DNA of 64,000 nt from Mucilaginibacter gilvus (GCF_004054195.1 NZ_SBIW01000001.1:558001-622000); one strand, 5' to 3'. Counted from the first letter of the stretch, positions 17,226 to 25,880 are shown. A program made the numbers and translations. Notes: generated from the letters alone by a model not told the origin.

Positions 17226-17347
17226 GTTTTCTTTTTTTTACGCTTTATGTTGTTTGTAAGGATAGACGGGCTTGGCAGGGGATGGTTTAATGGGCTGTTA
17301 GACGCCGGAAGATTTTATACATAAACGGCATAAAAATGTTACAATGG

Positions 17348-17384
17348 GACACGAATTTCACGAATGATGCGAATTGCACGAATT
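17348..17384. repeat. GACACGAATTTCACGAAT repeat
   Basis: GACACGAATTTCACGAATG, then GCGAATTGCACGAATTG, is one of four copies in this window (17348, 18593, 21227, 22675). They share the ACGAATTTCACGAAT core and lie in intergenic gaps. Confidence 0.65.
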
Positions 17385-17479
17385 GTTTAACATGTCGCAA
17401 ATGCCCCGACAAATAGCCGCATTTACACCCTGCTAATTCATTTTATTCTTACCAGCTTTGTAGTACCAAAAGTTAAATT

Positions 17480-17785
17480 ATGAATTTCATAGGCAAAAAA
17501 TTCGAAGTAGATTTCGGCATGGCTAAAGCCATCCTGCATATTGAAAGTGAAACCCTCCTTACCTTTACCATCACCGAAAAGGGTGGCGAAAACGTGAACG
17601 TAGTAGAGACCGTACAAACCAAAATGACGGAGTTACGCCCGCAACTTTATTTAGTTACCTGGCAGGAAAAAAGCGGCACAACGGTAACCCAGGTGCACGA
17701 TTATGAAAACGAAACCGTCTACTCCAACTGGACATCACCGGATGGGGAGTTTAATAATTTGAAAGGGGCGCTGAAGGGGATCTGA
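17480..17785 (+). CDS. MoaF-like small beta-barrel protein
   Basis: The 101-residue product reads as one lipocalin-like module: MNFIGKKFEVDFGMAKAILH at the start, then TVQ-rich strands and LYLVTWQEKSGTTVTQVHDY. The pattern matches MoaF-related domains, which carry the conserved VxW...D pairing. No signal peptide is present. The ligand is unknown and the link to MoaF is a family resemblance only. It converges with a DUF72 gene (7-nt gap). Confidence 0.65.
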   Translation: MNFIGKKFEVDFGMAKAILHIESETLLTFTITEKGGENVNVVETVQTKMTELRPQLYLVTWQEKSGTTVTQVHDYENETVYSNWTSPDGEFNNLKGALKGI

Positions 17786-17792
17786 GTTCGTG

Positions 17793-18554
17793 CTAAACAG
17801 CCTGGCTGTTATTCACATACTCATTCAACGTAATCAAATTCTTCAGCGCATCGCCCATGGTGTTGTTAAAATAGGTGTAAACAGTTTTGCCTTCTTCAAG
17901 CCATTCTGTTATGTACCCGGCGTATTCAGATAAGATCTCATCGGCATAACTCCCCCGGTACCCTCCGCCCGGCCCGTGGAACCGCAGATAAACAAAGGGC
18001 ACATCCTGCTCCAGCATTGGTGGTGCCGATTTTGGCATATCGTGCAGCACCAGGCTCATTTGATACCCATGCAACATGCTATAAATATCATCGCGGTACC
18101 AGGTATTGTTGCGGAATTCCACCGCTATATCCCACTCAGCGGTGTTGGCCCGGTTAAGATCCTGCAGCAATTTTTCCATTTGGGTACGGTTGGCAATGGT
18201 AATACTCGCCGGGAACTGCACCAGCAGGCTGCCTTTCTTTTCGCCAGCCTGGCCGATCACCTCCATAAAGCGGGTAACATCTTCGGGCTTATAAACGAGT
18301 CCTTTATTGTGGGTGATCTCCCGCCAAAGTTTAAAGGTAAAACGGAAATCATCCGGAACATCGGCTGCCCATTTGCGCACGGTGGCAGCCATGGGTACTT
18401 TATAAAAAGAGCTGTTTACCTCTATGCTGTTGAATAGCGAGCCGTAATAGGCGAGCCTGCTTTTGTCCTGATACCCGGGTGGATACGATAGTTTATTAGG
18501 TACCGGCAATACCAACCCGCTGGTGCCCGAATAGTATTTGGCCTCATTTTCCAT
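17793..18554 (-). CDS. DUF72 family protein (YecE-like)
   Basis: The 253-residue protein is a DUF72 TIM-barrel-like protein. Characteristic stretches are YYSGTSGLVLPVPNKLSYPP at the N-terminus, SIEVNSSFYKVP, FTFKLWREITH and YLRFHGPGGGYRGSY. The family is widespread and cytosolic, and no enzymatic function is established. It is convergent with the MoaF-like gene. A repeat element and a small lipoprotein gene lie upstream on the same strand. Confidence 0.9.
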   Translation of the reverse strand: MENEAKYYSGTSGLVLPVPNKLSYPPGYQDKSRLAYYGSLFNSIEVNSSFYKVPMAATVRKWAADVPDDFRFTFKLWREITHNKGLVYKPEDVTRFMEVIGQAGEKKGSLLVQFPASITIANRTQMEKLLQDLNRANTAEWDIAVEFRNNTWYRDDIYSMLHGYQMSLVLHDMPKSAPPMLEQDVPFVYLRFHGPGGGYRGSYADEILSEYAGYITEWLEEGKTVYTYFNNTMGDALKNLITLNEYVNNSQAV

Positions 18555-18592
18555 TTAAGATTAATAATGGCGGCGGCGTTTTGTTTGGAATG

Positions 18593-18676
18593 GACACCAA
18601 TTTCACGAATATGGCTAATTTCACGAATTACATGAAGCTTAATTCGTGAAATCCGTTTTGTCGTGAAATTCGCGTC
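18593..18676. repeat. Inverted repeat of the TTTCACGAAT type
   Basis: Two direct TTTCACGAAT copies in the left arm (18600-18628) face two inverted copies in the right arm (18641-18671, ATTCGTGAAATC and GTGAAATTC), flanked by GACACC and GCGTC. The element could fold into a long hairpin just after the stop of the lipoprotein gene at 18680. Confidence 0.75.
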
Positions 18677-18679
18677 TAT

Positions 18680-19129
18680 TTATATCAGCTTTTTACATTT
18701 GGCTACCATGTCGGTACCGTCGTAAATGAGCAGATCGCCGGCTTTATCTATTTGGTAGTACTCAGATGGCCGTTCGATGCTGGTGTATTTATCGCCGTCC
18801 TTTTTTAATTCAGAGGCTGATGGGGTGATAGGCGGGGTATCATTCAGCTTCAGGTTTTTGCCCACAAAGGTAATGGCCTGTATATAGGTTTTATCGCCCG
18901 AGCTAATAAGTTCGTAAGCTATCGATTCGCCTTTTTCTGATTTAATTGCTTCATCATGCCATGCGCCGATAAGTGTTCCTGTTTGGCCTGTAGCGGCAGG
19001 CACAGCACCAACGGCTGCAGTGCTGTCGGTTTTGGTTTCGGCGGTTTTTGATGCGTTATTACATGCCGAAAGTGCAATAAATGCAGTAATGACTAATAAT
19101 TTACCGGAGCGAATAAAAAGGTGGTTCAT
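18680..19129 (-). CDS. Small lipoprotein, unknown function
   Basis: The start at 19129 yields MNHLFIRSGKLLVITAFIAL followed by lipobox LSAC. An earlier ATG would put seven residues before it. The mature part of this 149-residue protein has an Ala/Thr/Lys-rich linker followed by a small beta-rich domain (GTLIGAWHDEAIKSEKGESI). No catalytic motif is visible and I do not recognise the family. An exact -7 element lies upstream at 19148-19155. Confidence 0.65.
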   Translation of the reverse strand: MNHLFIRSGKLLVITAFIALSACNNASKTAETKTDSTAAVGAVPAATGQTGTLIGAWHDEAIKSEKGESIAYELISSGDKTYIQAITFVGKNLKLNDTPPITPSASELKKDGDKYTSIERPSEYYQIDKAGDLLIYDGTDMVAKCKKLI

Positions 19130-19147
19130 GGGCGATGACGTTTGCGC

Positions 19148-19155
19148 CAAAAGTA
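19148..19155 (-). promoter_or_regulatory. -7 element for the small lipoprotein gene
   Basis: The minus strand reads TACTTTTG, an exact TAnnTTTG match 18 nt upstream of the ATG at 19129. It overlaps the longer in-frame N-terminus, which supports the shorter start. Confidence 0.5.
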
Positions 19156-19202
19156 CAAAATAGCTTTTAAACGTTTTTAAGCCTTATGTAATTATTGCCT
19201 GT

Positions 19203-20444
19203 TTAGTCCTTAGCCCGAGTTAAGTTATTGATGCCCGTCTGGATAACCTGCTTATCTGCCTGTGTTTTGGCAAGCGCTAAGGCCTGTTGTAAGTTTTCCA
19301 ATGCTTTTTGCGGGTCGATGCTTTTATAGAGCTCACCCAGCAGAGTAAAGTAATATTGGTTATTGGTAAGCTGCAACTTTTCGGCTTCCATAATAGCAGT
19401 CTCGTTGCCGCGAACCTTGGAGAGCGCGCAAGTACGGTTTAGCGCCGCTATGGGAGAATACTCCAGCATCAGCAGTTGATTAAATAATTGCAGAATGTTC
19501 TCCCATTTTTCGGCGGTATCTTCTTTGATGGTATGCCAGTAAGCGATGCTTGCCTCGAAGTGGTATTTAGAGAGCCTGTCGCCGGTGGATGCTTTGCTTA
19601 AATGCCAAGCGCCTTTGCTGATCAATTCCTGATTCCAAAGCGATTCGTCCTGGTTGTGGTAAAGTACCATTTCGCCATTGTTGTTCCTGCGCGCTTTAAA
19701 CCGCGAGGCGTGGAAACACATCAGGGCCAGTAGCGCGTTCACATCCGGCAGGTTGGTGGGCGGGTACGCTATCAGCATATCGGTTAAGCGCATGGCCTCC
19801 AGGCAAAGGTCGTTCCGCAATACCTCGTCGCTGCTTTCGGAATAATAGCCCTCGTTAAACAACAGGTACATGGTGGTGAGCACGGGCTGCAGGCGGCCCG
19901 CTATCTCGCTCTCCGGCGGAAACTCTATAGCAACCTTTTCGGCACGCAGCTTTTCACGGGCACGGTAAAGGCGCTTATTAATGGTTTCTTTATTGCTCAA
20001 AAAGGCGGTTGCAATTTCATCTATCCCAAAACCGCAGAGGATGCGCAGGGCCAGTCCAATCTGTGCTTCCGCCGGGATGGATGGGTGGCAAATGGCAAAC
20101 AGCATTTGCAGCTGACTATCGGCAATATTTTCGGGTGAAAGGTCGATGTCCGGCTCCTGCCCTTCCGGCGTTTCTGCCTGTACAAAAGGCGTTATTTTAC
20201 GATGGAACACCTCGTTTCGCGCCAGCATATTCTTCGCTTTGTTTTTAGCTACGGTGTACAGCCATGCGGTGGGGTTCTCCGGCAGTCCTTTATAGGGCCA
20301 AATCTCCAATGCGGAGAGGAAGGTTTCGCTTGCAATATCCTCGGCAATATTCACATTCTCCATCCCGAAGCGCTTGCAAAGTACCGCCGTTATTTTGCGG
20401 AACTCGGTACGGAAAAGATGAGGGATGATCTCTGGTTGCTGCAT
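19203..20444 (-). CDS. ECF42-like RNA polymerase sigma factor with C-terminal TPR extension
   Basis: At 413 residues this is twice the length of ordinary ECF sigma factors. Residues about 10-75 are region 2 (IAEDIASETFLSALEIWPYK), and about 110-170 are region 4 with the helix-turn-helix GFGIDEIATAFLSNKETINK. The rest is the DUF6596/TPR-like extension (AALNRTCALSKVRGNETAIM). This architecture and the adjacent YCII/DGPF gene are the hallmarks of group ECF42, whose members have no anti-sigma factor and depend on the C-terminal extension for activity. It is probably co-transcribed with the YCII gene upstream, with a hairpin repeat in the 128-nt gap. Confidence 0.92.
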   Translation of the reverse strand: MQQPEIIPHLFRTEFRKITAVLCKRFGMENVNIAEDIASETFLSALEIWPYKGLPENPTAWLYTVAKNKAKNMLARNEVFHRKITPFVQAETPEGQEPDIDLSPENIADSQLQMLFAICHPSIPAEAQIGLALRILCGFGIDEIATAFLSNKETINKRLYRAREKLRAEKVAIEFPPESEIAGRLQPVLTTMYLLFNEGYYSESSDEVLRNDLCLEAMRLTDMLIAYPPTNLPDVNALLALMCFHASRFKARRNNNGEMVLYHNQDESLWNQELISKGAWHLSKASTGDRLSKYHFEASIAYWHTIKEDTAEKWENILQLFNQLLMLEYSPIAALNRTCALSKVRGNETAIMEAEKLQLTNNQYYFTLLGELYKSIDPQKALENLQQALALAKTQADKQVIQTGINNLTRAKD

Positions 20445-20448
20445 AAGG

Positions 20449-20562
20449 GCCTCACCTAAGTCCTCTCCAAAGGAGAGGACTTAAATATGTTGTTTAATAT
20501 TCTATTTCTTGTAACTCTAAAATCTTAAGAACCCTCTCCCTTGGAGAAAGCAGGGCAAGGCT
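20449..20562. repeat. Hairpin repeat pair inside the ECF42 operon
   Basis: AAGTCCTCTCC-AAA-GGAGAGGACTT (20458-20482) is a perfect 11-bp hairpin preceded by GCCTCACCT. An inverted, decayed second copy (ACCCTCTCCCTTGGAGAAAG, then CAGGGCAAGGC) lies at 20529-20559. Together they form a larger inverted repeat filling the gap between the YCII and sigma factor genes. Confidence 0.75.
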
Positions 20563-20572
20563 CCGGAATTGT

Positions 20573-20926
20573 TTAATGCGTTCCGTCATTCTTTGCTATC
20601 CTTCGCACCTCAACGCTATTTCCTTCGGCTTGCAGCACCGGGCAACCTTTGGCAAATTCAATCGCTTCCTCCAACGATTCTACCCTTACGGTAATAAAGC
20701 CGCCTATGGTTTCCTTAATATCGCCGAAGGGGCCGTTGGTTACCACGCCATTGTGGCCCACCACACTTGCACCATCAAACGGAAGCCCCGTGCCGCCAAC
20801 AAATTTATTTTGGGCCGCGATAGTGCCTATCCAATCCATGGTTTGTTTCATCCAGGCCTGCATTTGCTCCGGCGATGCAATTTTGCTCCCGTCCTCGTGC
20901 CTCATAATTAATGCGTACTCGTTCAT
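20573..20926 (-). CDS. YCII/DGPF-domain protein
   Basis: The 117-residue cytosolic protein is a ferredoxin-like YCII domain. It begins MNEYALIMRHEDG, and contains VVGHNGVVTNGPFGDIKETI, where NGPF corresponds to the DGPF motif that names the family, and GGFITVRVESLEEAIEFAKG. Members are typical partners of ECF42 sigma factors. Their activity is not established. It is the first gene of the pair and likely sets the promoter for both. TGTCC at 20996-21000 on minus, 70 nt upstream, partly resembles the TGTCGA -35 motif described for ECF42 targets, but that is weak. Confidence 0.88.
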   Translation of the reverse strand: MNEYALIMRHEDGSKIASPEQMQAWMKQTMDWIGTIAAQNKFVGGTGLPFDGASVVGHNGVVTNGPFGDIKETIGGFITVRVESLEEAIEFAKGCPVLQAEGNSVEVRRIAKNDGTH

Positions 20927-21268
20927 GATCTTTAATTTTAAATGTTATTTGAATATTTTGTTTATACCCCAATAACAAGTGAGTTTTTCCGGATTGGACA
21001 GGAGTTGGTTAATTATTTGAGTAGTGAGTGGTTGATTATTGAGTTGTTTGTTGTTGTTCCTTTATTCTTGTCTACTTTCGGCTAAACTGCATTCCTTGCT
21101 CCTATGTCTTTCCACTTTCGTCCGTTTACGGCGTTGCCTGCGGCCGGGTCATCCGCTCATACTGCACAGGCCTTAGGCGCGGGGCTGGTATCCGCTACAC
21201 CCCTAACGCGAAAAACCGCTATAAATAAATTCGTGAAATTCACCTCATTCGTGAAATTCGTGTCTACT
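20927..21268. other. Intergenic region without a gene; GC-rich block and ACGAATTTCAC-type repeat
   Basis: No credible gene is seen on either strand. From about 21014 to 21055 there are loose GAGTGGTTGATTATTGAG-type repeats. From about 21100 to 21212 the sequence becomes GC-rich, with GCGTTGCCTGCGGCCGGGTC and two copies of ATCCGCT, unlike its flanks. From 21227 to 21264 two inverted copies of the ATTCGTGAAATTC repeat abut the aldo/keto reductase stop codon. The block looks like stacked dispersed repeats. Confidence 0.5.
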
Positions 21269-22255
21269 TCAATTCTTATCCACAAACTTAAAATACCCCT
21301 CGTTATACCTCGCGCCGGTATCGGGATATTTTTTCAGCAGATCTTCTATATCCGCTAAGTTTTGTGCCGATAATTCTACCTCTACGCTGCCTGCGTTCTC
21401 CTGCAAATATTTGCGTTTTTTGGTGCCGGGGATGGGAATAATATTATCGCCCTGCGCCAATACCCAGGCAATGGCTAACTGCGCCGGTGAGCAGCCTATA
21501 CCTTCGGCAATTCCGGCGAAGCCCTGTGCAAGGCTTTGGTTATTTCCGGCATGGCTCTCCTGGTAGCGCGGTAACGATTTGCGGAAATCACCCTCTTTCA
21601 GGTCGGCCACGTTTAGGGTATTGGTGATCAGGCCGCGCGCAAGCGGACTAAAAGGCACAAAAGAGATACCCAGCTCTTTACAAAGCGGTAATATTTCCGC
21701 CTCCACATCGCGGGTAAGTAATGAGTATTCGCTTTGCAGTGCAGATATAGGGTGCACCGCATGTGCCCGACGAATGCTATTCGCCGATGCCTCTGATAAG
21801 CCAATGTATTTCACCTTGCCTTCTTTCACCAGTTCGGCCATGGCGCCAACCATTTCCTCAACGGGCACGTTAGGGTCTATACGGTGGGCGTAGTAAAGGT
21901 CTATCACATCGGTTTGCAGGCGTTTAAGGCTGGCTTCTACTGCGGTTTTCATATAATCGGGTGAACCATCAAAGGTACTCAGCTTACCATCCGGTGTAGC
22001 CCTGAAGCCAAACTTGGTAGCCAGGAATATTTTATCGCGGTTAGGTTTTAGCACCTGCGAAATGAGTTTTTCGTTTTGGCCGTTTCCGTAAACATCAGCG
22101 GTGTCCCAAAAGTTAATGTCAAGGTCCAGCGCCAGGTTTAGTGTGGCTATAGATTCTGCATCGTCGGGTTCGCCATAGGCATGGCTCATGCCCATGCAGC
22201 CCAACCCGGTTGCCGATAGTTTAACTTCTGTGTTGCCTAAATTTCTGTATTTCAT
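21269..22255 (-). CDS. Aldo/keto reductase
   Basis: The 328-residue cytosolic protein is an NADPH-dependent aldo/keto reductase. It opens MKYRNLGNTEVKLSATGLGC and shows the catalytic tetrad: Asp and Tyr in FWDTADVYGNGQNE, Lys in FLATKFG and His in YYAHRIDPNVP. The cofactor segment IPIPGTKKRKYLQEN is present near the C-terminus. The physiological carbonyl substrate cannot be deduced. The gene lies 19 nt downstream of the TMEM220-like gene, so the two are probably co-transcribed. Confidence 0.93.
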   Translation of the reverse strand: MKYRNLGNTEVKLSATGLGCMGMSHAYGEPDDAESIATLNLALDLDINFWDTADVYGNGQNEKLISQVLKPNRDKIFLATKFGFRATPDGKLSTFDGSPDYMKTAVEASLKRLQTDVIDLYYAHRIDPNVPVEEMVGAMAELVKEGKVKYIGLSEASANSIRRAHAVHPISALQSEYSLLTRDVEAEILPLCKELGISFVPFSPLARGLITNTLNVADLKEGDFRKSLPRYQESHAGNNQSLAQGFAGIAEGIGCSPAQLAIAWVLAQGDNIIPIPGTKKRKYLQENAGSVEVELSAQNLADIEDLLKKYPDTGARYNEGYFKFVDKN

Positions 22256-22274
22256 GGTTGATGTTATAGGTAAT

Positions 22275-22652
22275 TTATTTCTTTTCCAAACGCTTCATAT
22301 ACGCCCAGTTAATGGCGATCACAACGATCAGGATCACCAGCCCGAAAAACTCGCGGCTTTCTTCTATCCATGGTTTTTCGGCTTTCATGGTTTGTACCAT
22401 GCTTTCGTGGTTGTGCTCGGTTATCCAGTCGATAACGCCGGTTTTATCAAAAAACAGGTAGGCGGCGTATAGGCCGTAAACAATAACGCCAACCAAGTAT
22501 GCTTTAGGGTAGAATTTCTTTTGAGCAGCTAAATAGCAAAGCGCGGCGCTATACAAATAAATAGGCACCCAGATGTAAGGGTCGGGGTCGTTGTATTGCA
22601 GGGCCGCGAAAACGATGAATATGAAAACGAATACAAGGTTGAATACCTTCAT
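22275..22652 (-). CDS. TMEM220-like small membrane protein
   Basis: Taking the ATG at 22652 gives 125 residues starting MKVFNLVFVFIF. An upstream ATG adds 12 residues that look non-coding. Four membrane helices are predicted, with the family signature FAALQYNDPDPYIWVPIYLY between helices 1 and 2, as in transmembrane family 220. Function unknown. It precedes an aldo/keto reductase in a likely two-gene operon. Confidence 0.8.
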   Translation of the reverse strand: MKVFNLVFVFIFIVFAALQYNDPDPYIWVPIYLYSAALCYLAAQKKFYPKAYLVGVIVYGLYAAYLFFDKTGVIDWITEHNHESMVQTMKAEKPWIEESREFFGLVILIVVIAINWAYMKRLEKK

Positions 22653-22674
22653 GATAATTGGTGTTGATTTAAGA

Positions 22675-22705
22675 GACACGAATTTCATAAATTAAGGCGA
22701 ATTAT
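22675..22705. repeat. Short copy of the GACACGAATTTCA repeat
   Basis: GACACGAATTTCATAAATTA followed by AGGCGAATT is a partial, diverged copy of the element seen complete at 18593. Confidence 0.5.
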
Positions 22706-22755
22706 CACAAACCTTGTCGATTTATAATACCTGCGGGGGATAGGTAATCGCTATA

Positions 22756-23334
22756 TTATTTGGCGGCGGCCAGCTTCGTCAAAAACTCTTCCACCTCGCC
22801 GCTGTCATAATTAGCCATGCCGTCATGTTTAAACACCATTTTCCCGGCTTTATTAAATATAACGGTTGTTGGCAAACTGCCGCTGTAGACGCTTTGCGGC
22901 ATATCGCTTACAACCTGGTACAAAGGCAGGTCATAGGCATATTTCGTCATAAACTGCGCGGCAAGGTTCAGCTGACTGTCTGCATCGACCATTATAAAAA
23001 CCACGTTGCTATCGTCTTTCAGTTTTTGGTGCAGGGTATTAATGGATGGCATTTCTGCGCGGCAGGGCGGGCACCAGGTGGCCCAAAAGTTGAGGAAAAC
23101 CACCTTTCCTTTTAACTGGCTGAGATGAATGGTTTGCCCCGCTGCATTTTGAAAAGCTATATCGGCGACTACGGGTACAGGTGGTGCCTGTTGCGTAACA
23201 TCCGCCTTAAAAAAACCGATGCCCATTAGTCCCCGCATCAGTAAAGCCTTTGCGGGTGGTACAAAAACAACAACCAACAGCGCGATAATAATTACCCCAT
23301 TGATGAGGTTGCCCTTAGTTAACCACTTACGCAT
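22756..23334 (-). CDS. TlpA/ResA-like membrane-anchored thiol-disulfide oxidoreductase
   Basis: The 192-residue protein has an N-terminal membrane anchor (about 12-34) and a thioredoxin fold in the periplasm. FLNFWATWCPPCRAEMPS carries the redox pair Cys88/Cys91 (CPPC). The cis-Pro region is YSGSLPTTVIFNKAG. Such proteins reduce cytochrome c apoproteins or other exported cysteines. No cytochrome maturation gene is adjacent. It follows a secreted DUF4412-like protein gene by 15 nt on the same strand, so the two are probably one operon. Confidence 0.9.
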   Translation of the reverse strand: MRKWLTKGNLINGVIIIALLVVVFVPPAKALLMRGLMGIGFFKADVTQQAPPVPVVADIAFQNAAGQTIHLSQLKGKVVFLNFWATWCPPCRAEMPSINTLHQKLKDDSNVVFIMVDADSQLNLAAQFMTKYAYDLPLYQVVSDMPQSVYSGSLPTTVIFNKAGKMVFKHDGMANYDSGEVEEFLTKLAAAK

Positions 23335-23349
23335 TCTGTATGCCTGTTG

Positions 23350-23979
23350 TTAATAAGGATTCTTGGACGTGGTTGTGCCTGCCGGTAAAACAAATAATGC
23401 TTTATCTAATTTGGCCGGTTTTATTTCGGTAGCGATGCTTTCAATAGTAAATTGAGGACTATCCACAATAGTTTTCAACGGCACCGCACCGGCTTCGCTT
23501 AGCATGGCGTACCAATTACCGAACTTGTGGTTGGAAAATAAGCGCGCGTCTATTCCCAATTTTTTACTGAAGTAATATTTCTGCACGCCCGATTTACAGT
23601 TAAGCACCAACTCATCGCATTTGTAGCCCAATATTTCAATTACGTCCTTGTGCAATTCTGAGCTCAACACCTCATCTTTATTTTCAGCTGCATCGTTCCA
23701 CAGCGCATCTGCGGAGTTGGCCATTTTGGTGTAGAGCTTATTATCGGCAGGAACATACACTTGCCATTGCACCAGTTGACCGTTCAACTCGGCCCGATAG
23801 GCCGCGCCGCTGATGGACCAGGTTTGTGTAGTGCCCATCATATCGGTAAACTGCTGGTCGGTTACCGTGGGCATTTTACTTTTATAGCTGTTTTTGTAAA
23901 CAATAGTGCCTTCAAAAGATTGGGCGAACGCCATAACGCAGCAAAGCGAAAGGCACAGGGTGATGAGTGTTTTTTTCAT
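23350..23979 (-). CDS. Secreted DUF4412-like protein
   Basis: The 209-residue protein has a signal peptide ending at AFAQ (20) and a beta-rich mature part beginning SFEGTIVYKNSYKSKMPTV. That pattern fits the GLPGLI/DUF4412-like exported proteins of Bacteroidota. Two cysteines (in GYKCDELVLNCKSG) could form a disulfide, which fits its place upstream of a TlpA-like oxidoreductase. A functional link is inferred from co-orientation and the 15-nt gap only. Confidence 0.65.
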   Translation of the reverse strand: MKKTLITLCLSLCCVMAFAQSFEGTIVYKNSYKSKMPTVTDQQFTDMMGTTQTWSISGAAYRAELNGQLVQWQVYVPADNKLYTKMANSADALWNDAAENKDEVLSSELHKDVIEILGYKCDELVLNCKSGVQKYYFSKKLGIDARLFSNHKFGNWYAMLSEAGAVPLKTIVDSPQFTIESIATEIKPAKLDKALFVLPAGTTTSKNPY

Positions 23980-24082
23980 GGTTTGACAGGCCCTAAGATA
24001 AGGCAGAAAGCGTAGCCATCCAAAAGAGGCTCTTTATTTAATTAAAACTTAGTGTATGCGCCCGTTTATTTACATTAGCAAC

Positions 24083-25078
24083 ATGATACGCGTAACCCCT
24101 AATTTACACGGACGCCTTGTTATGGCTTTTGTGGCTATTTTTTTACTTGGTTGCAGCAAACCCGGCTACTGGAAAAACAACGAGATAAGCGAGGGCAAGC
24201 GCGATGATATGCACGAGCTGAACGACAAGGCCCTTGATCTCATAAAAAAGGGGGATACCGAAATACTGGAAAGCTTGCTTTCTAAAGAACTAATTGCTGA
24301 GAATAGCACCGACGCCCGTGTGAAAAATATAGGCCACGCCTTGGTTACCGATACCTTTAAACGGATGGATGAATATTATGTGGTAAACAAATATTTAGGG
24401 GCAGATACCATTAAATCGCACTTAAAAGATGTAAATGCCTACAGCCTTATTTACCCGGCGGTGACGCAGGAGATGTATTTTATGCACTTCATCCAAGCAA
24501 AAAAAGAGGTACCTAATAAGCAGATAATAACGATAGGCTACGCCAAATATAGCTATGGATGGAAAATAGGTTTTATGGATATGCAGCCTTATGGCTTTAA
24601 TGGCAAAAACGCCCAAGAGCTCTATAAGACCGCCCAAGAGCAGTACAACAAAGGCCAGCTGATAGATGCTTTAAATAACATGAACCTGGCTATCGTTAGC
24701 TTAAGGCCAAGCGAATTATGGGTTTATGATAACGAAGCAGAAGTACACCGCTTTTACAATAAAGTAACCGTTGATGCCGCGAAGGTCTACAAATTCCCTA
24801 CCCCTGTGGATGACCTGCTCAGCCGGCCGTATATCATCAGCATTAATAATAAAACAACACGGGAAGGAAGCTTTCCGCAGATAACTTATATAACAAAGGT
24901 GAAGCTGAAAGATACCGCCGCCATTAAAGCCGAAAACCTGCTGATACGCAAGGCACTTATTAAACTGATGCCGGGGATAGACAAAAACAACCAGTATATT
25001 TATTACCTGGCTTATAACCAGCAGCCAACCAGCGAAAACTACCTGTCCCGGTATGATATGGTGGATAAATTGTGGTAG
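24083..25078 (+). CDS. Lipoprotein of unknown function
   Basis: The start at 24083 (MIRVTPNLHGRLVMAFVAIF) gives a signal with lipobox LLGCSK and a 331-residue product. An ATG at 24122 would also leave a short signal. The mature protein is mostly helical, with TPR-like segments around ELYKTAQEQYNKGQLIDALN, and a beta-rich C-terminal half. I do not recognise the family. A TACATTAG sequence ends 4 nt before the start codon. It is divergent from the DUF4412-like gene. Confidence 0.65.
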   Translation: MIRVTPNLHGRLVMAFVAIFLLGCSKPGYWKNNEISEGKRDDMHELNDKALDLIKKGDTEILESLLSKELIAENSTDARVKNIGHALVTDTFKRMDEYYVVNKYLGADTIKSHLKDVNAYSLIYPAVTQEMYFMHFIQAKKEVPNKQIITIGYAKYSYGWKIGFMDMQPYGFNGKNAQELYKTAQEQYNKGQLIDALNNMNLAIVSLRPSELWVYDNEAEVHRFYNKVTVDAAKVYKFPTPVDDLLSRPYIISINNKTTREGSFPQITYITKVKLKDTAAIKAENLLIRKALIKLMPGIDKNNQYIYYLAYNQQPTSENYLSRYDMVDKLW

Positions 25079-25211
25079 GTGCACGAAACCCTACGCCGCT
25101 TTCCTTTTCTCACCGATTTATTCCTGATGAATATTACAGACTTCAGCGCGCCCATAAAGCCCGGGCAGGCAGAGATCCGCATAATTTTGGCGTAGTACCG
25201 TTAATCACCCG

Positions 25212-25880
25212 CTAATCTAAATGCACATCCCAAACTACGGCACGTTCCAAAACCGCCGGGTCGTGCGAGCAGATGAAGATGCCGATTAGTGCATCATCGG
25301 GCATATTGGGCATGGTGTGCGAACCAACGGTTTTTAATGGCTCTCCTACATGGCCTACCCGCATGATGATCTGCTTACCAATGCGCTGCAATTGTATCAC
25401 TTCAAACTTCTTTTCGGGGTAGAAGATCTCTTCCTGCGGATCGAGCATGTTGGCGCCCTTGGTTGATCGCCATTGCATTACAGTTAGCCCGTCGCCGTGC
25501 GATACCGCGCTGGCGTGGATAGCCCCCTCATCGGTTGATTCGCGGATCGTCCAGCCAATTTTGCGGTGCCCGTTACCATCCGCACCTTTAAATTCAAAGT
25601 TGGCGGTGGCTGTGAAATCGCCTTTTATCTTTCTATAAACGTATTGAAACTCGTCCCGGTTAAACCAGATGTTATAACCCGAACCGCTGATGGCATAAGA
25701 ATGCGTTACCTTATCGTATTTAACTGCTCCCGCCTTTTTAGGGTTACCAATATCCTGGTGACTGCTAAACACGCCGAGGCTATCGCTTTGCGCCCTCAAA
25801 GTATTGGTACCGAATAAAATGCATGCAAACAGCAAAAGACAAACGGCGTTAAGCCCGGGGCGTGATGTTTTTTCACTCAT
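25212..25880 (-). CDS. Secreted jelly-roll protein, DUF1349-like
   Basis: The 222-residue protein has a signal peptide ending near LRAQ (31) and a single concanavalin-like beta-sandwich. The segments GSGYNIWFNRDEFQYVYRKI, GDFTATANFEF, HRKIGWTIRE and MRVGHVGEP resemble DUF1349 and related laminin-G-like domains that bind or cut sugars. No catalytic pair is obvious. Such proteins are sometimes labelled TolB-like in databases, but no propeller is present. Likely monocistronic. Confidence 0.65.
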   Translation of the reverse strand: MSEKTSRPGLNAVCLLLFACILFGTNTLRAQSDSLGVFSSHQDIGNPKKAGAVKYDKVTHSYAISGSGYNIWFNRDEFQYVYRKIKGDFTATANFEFKGADGNGHRKIGWTIRESTDEGAIHASAVSHGDGLTVMQWRSTKGANMLDPQEEIFYPEKKFEVIQLQRIGKQIIMRVGHVGEPLKTVGSHTMPNMPDDALIGIFICSHDPAVLERAVVWDVHLD

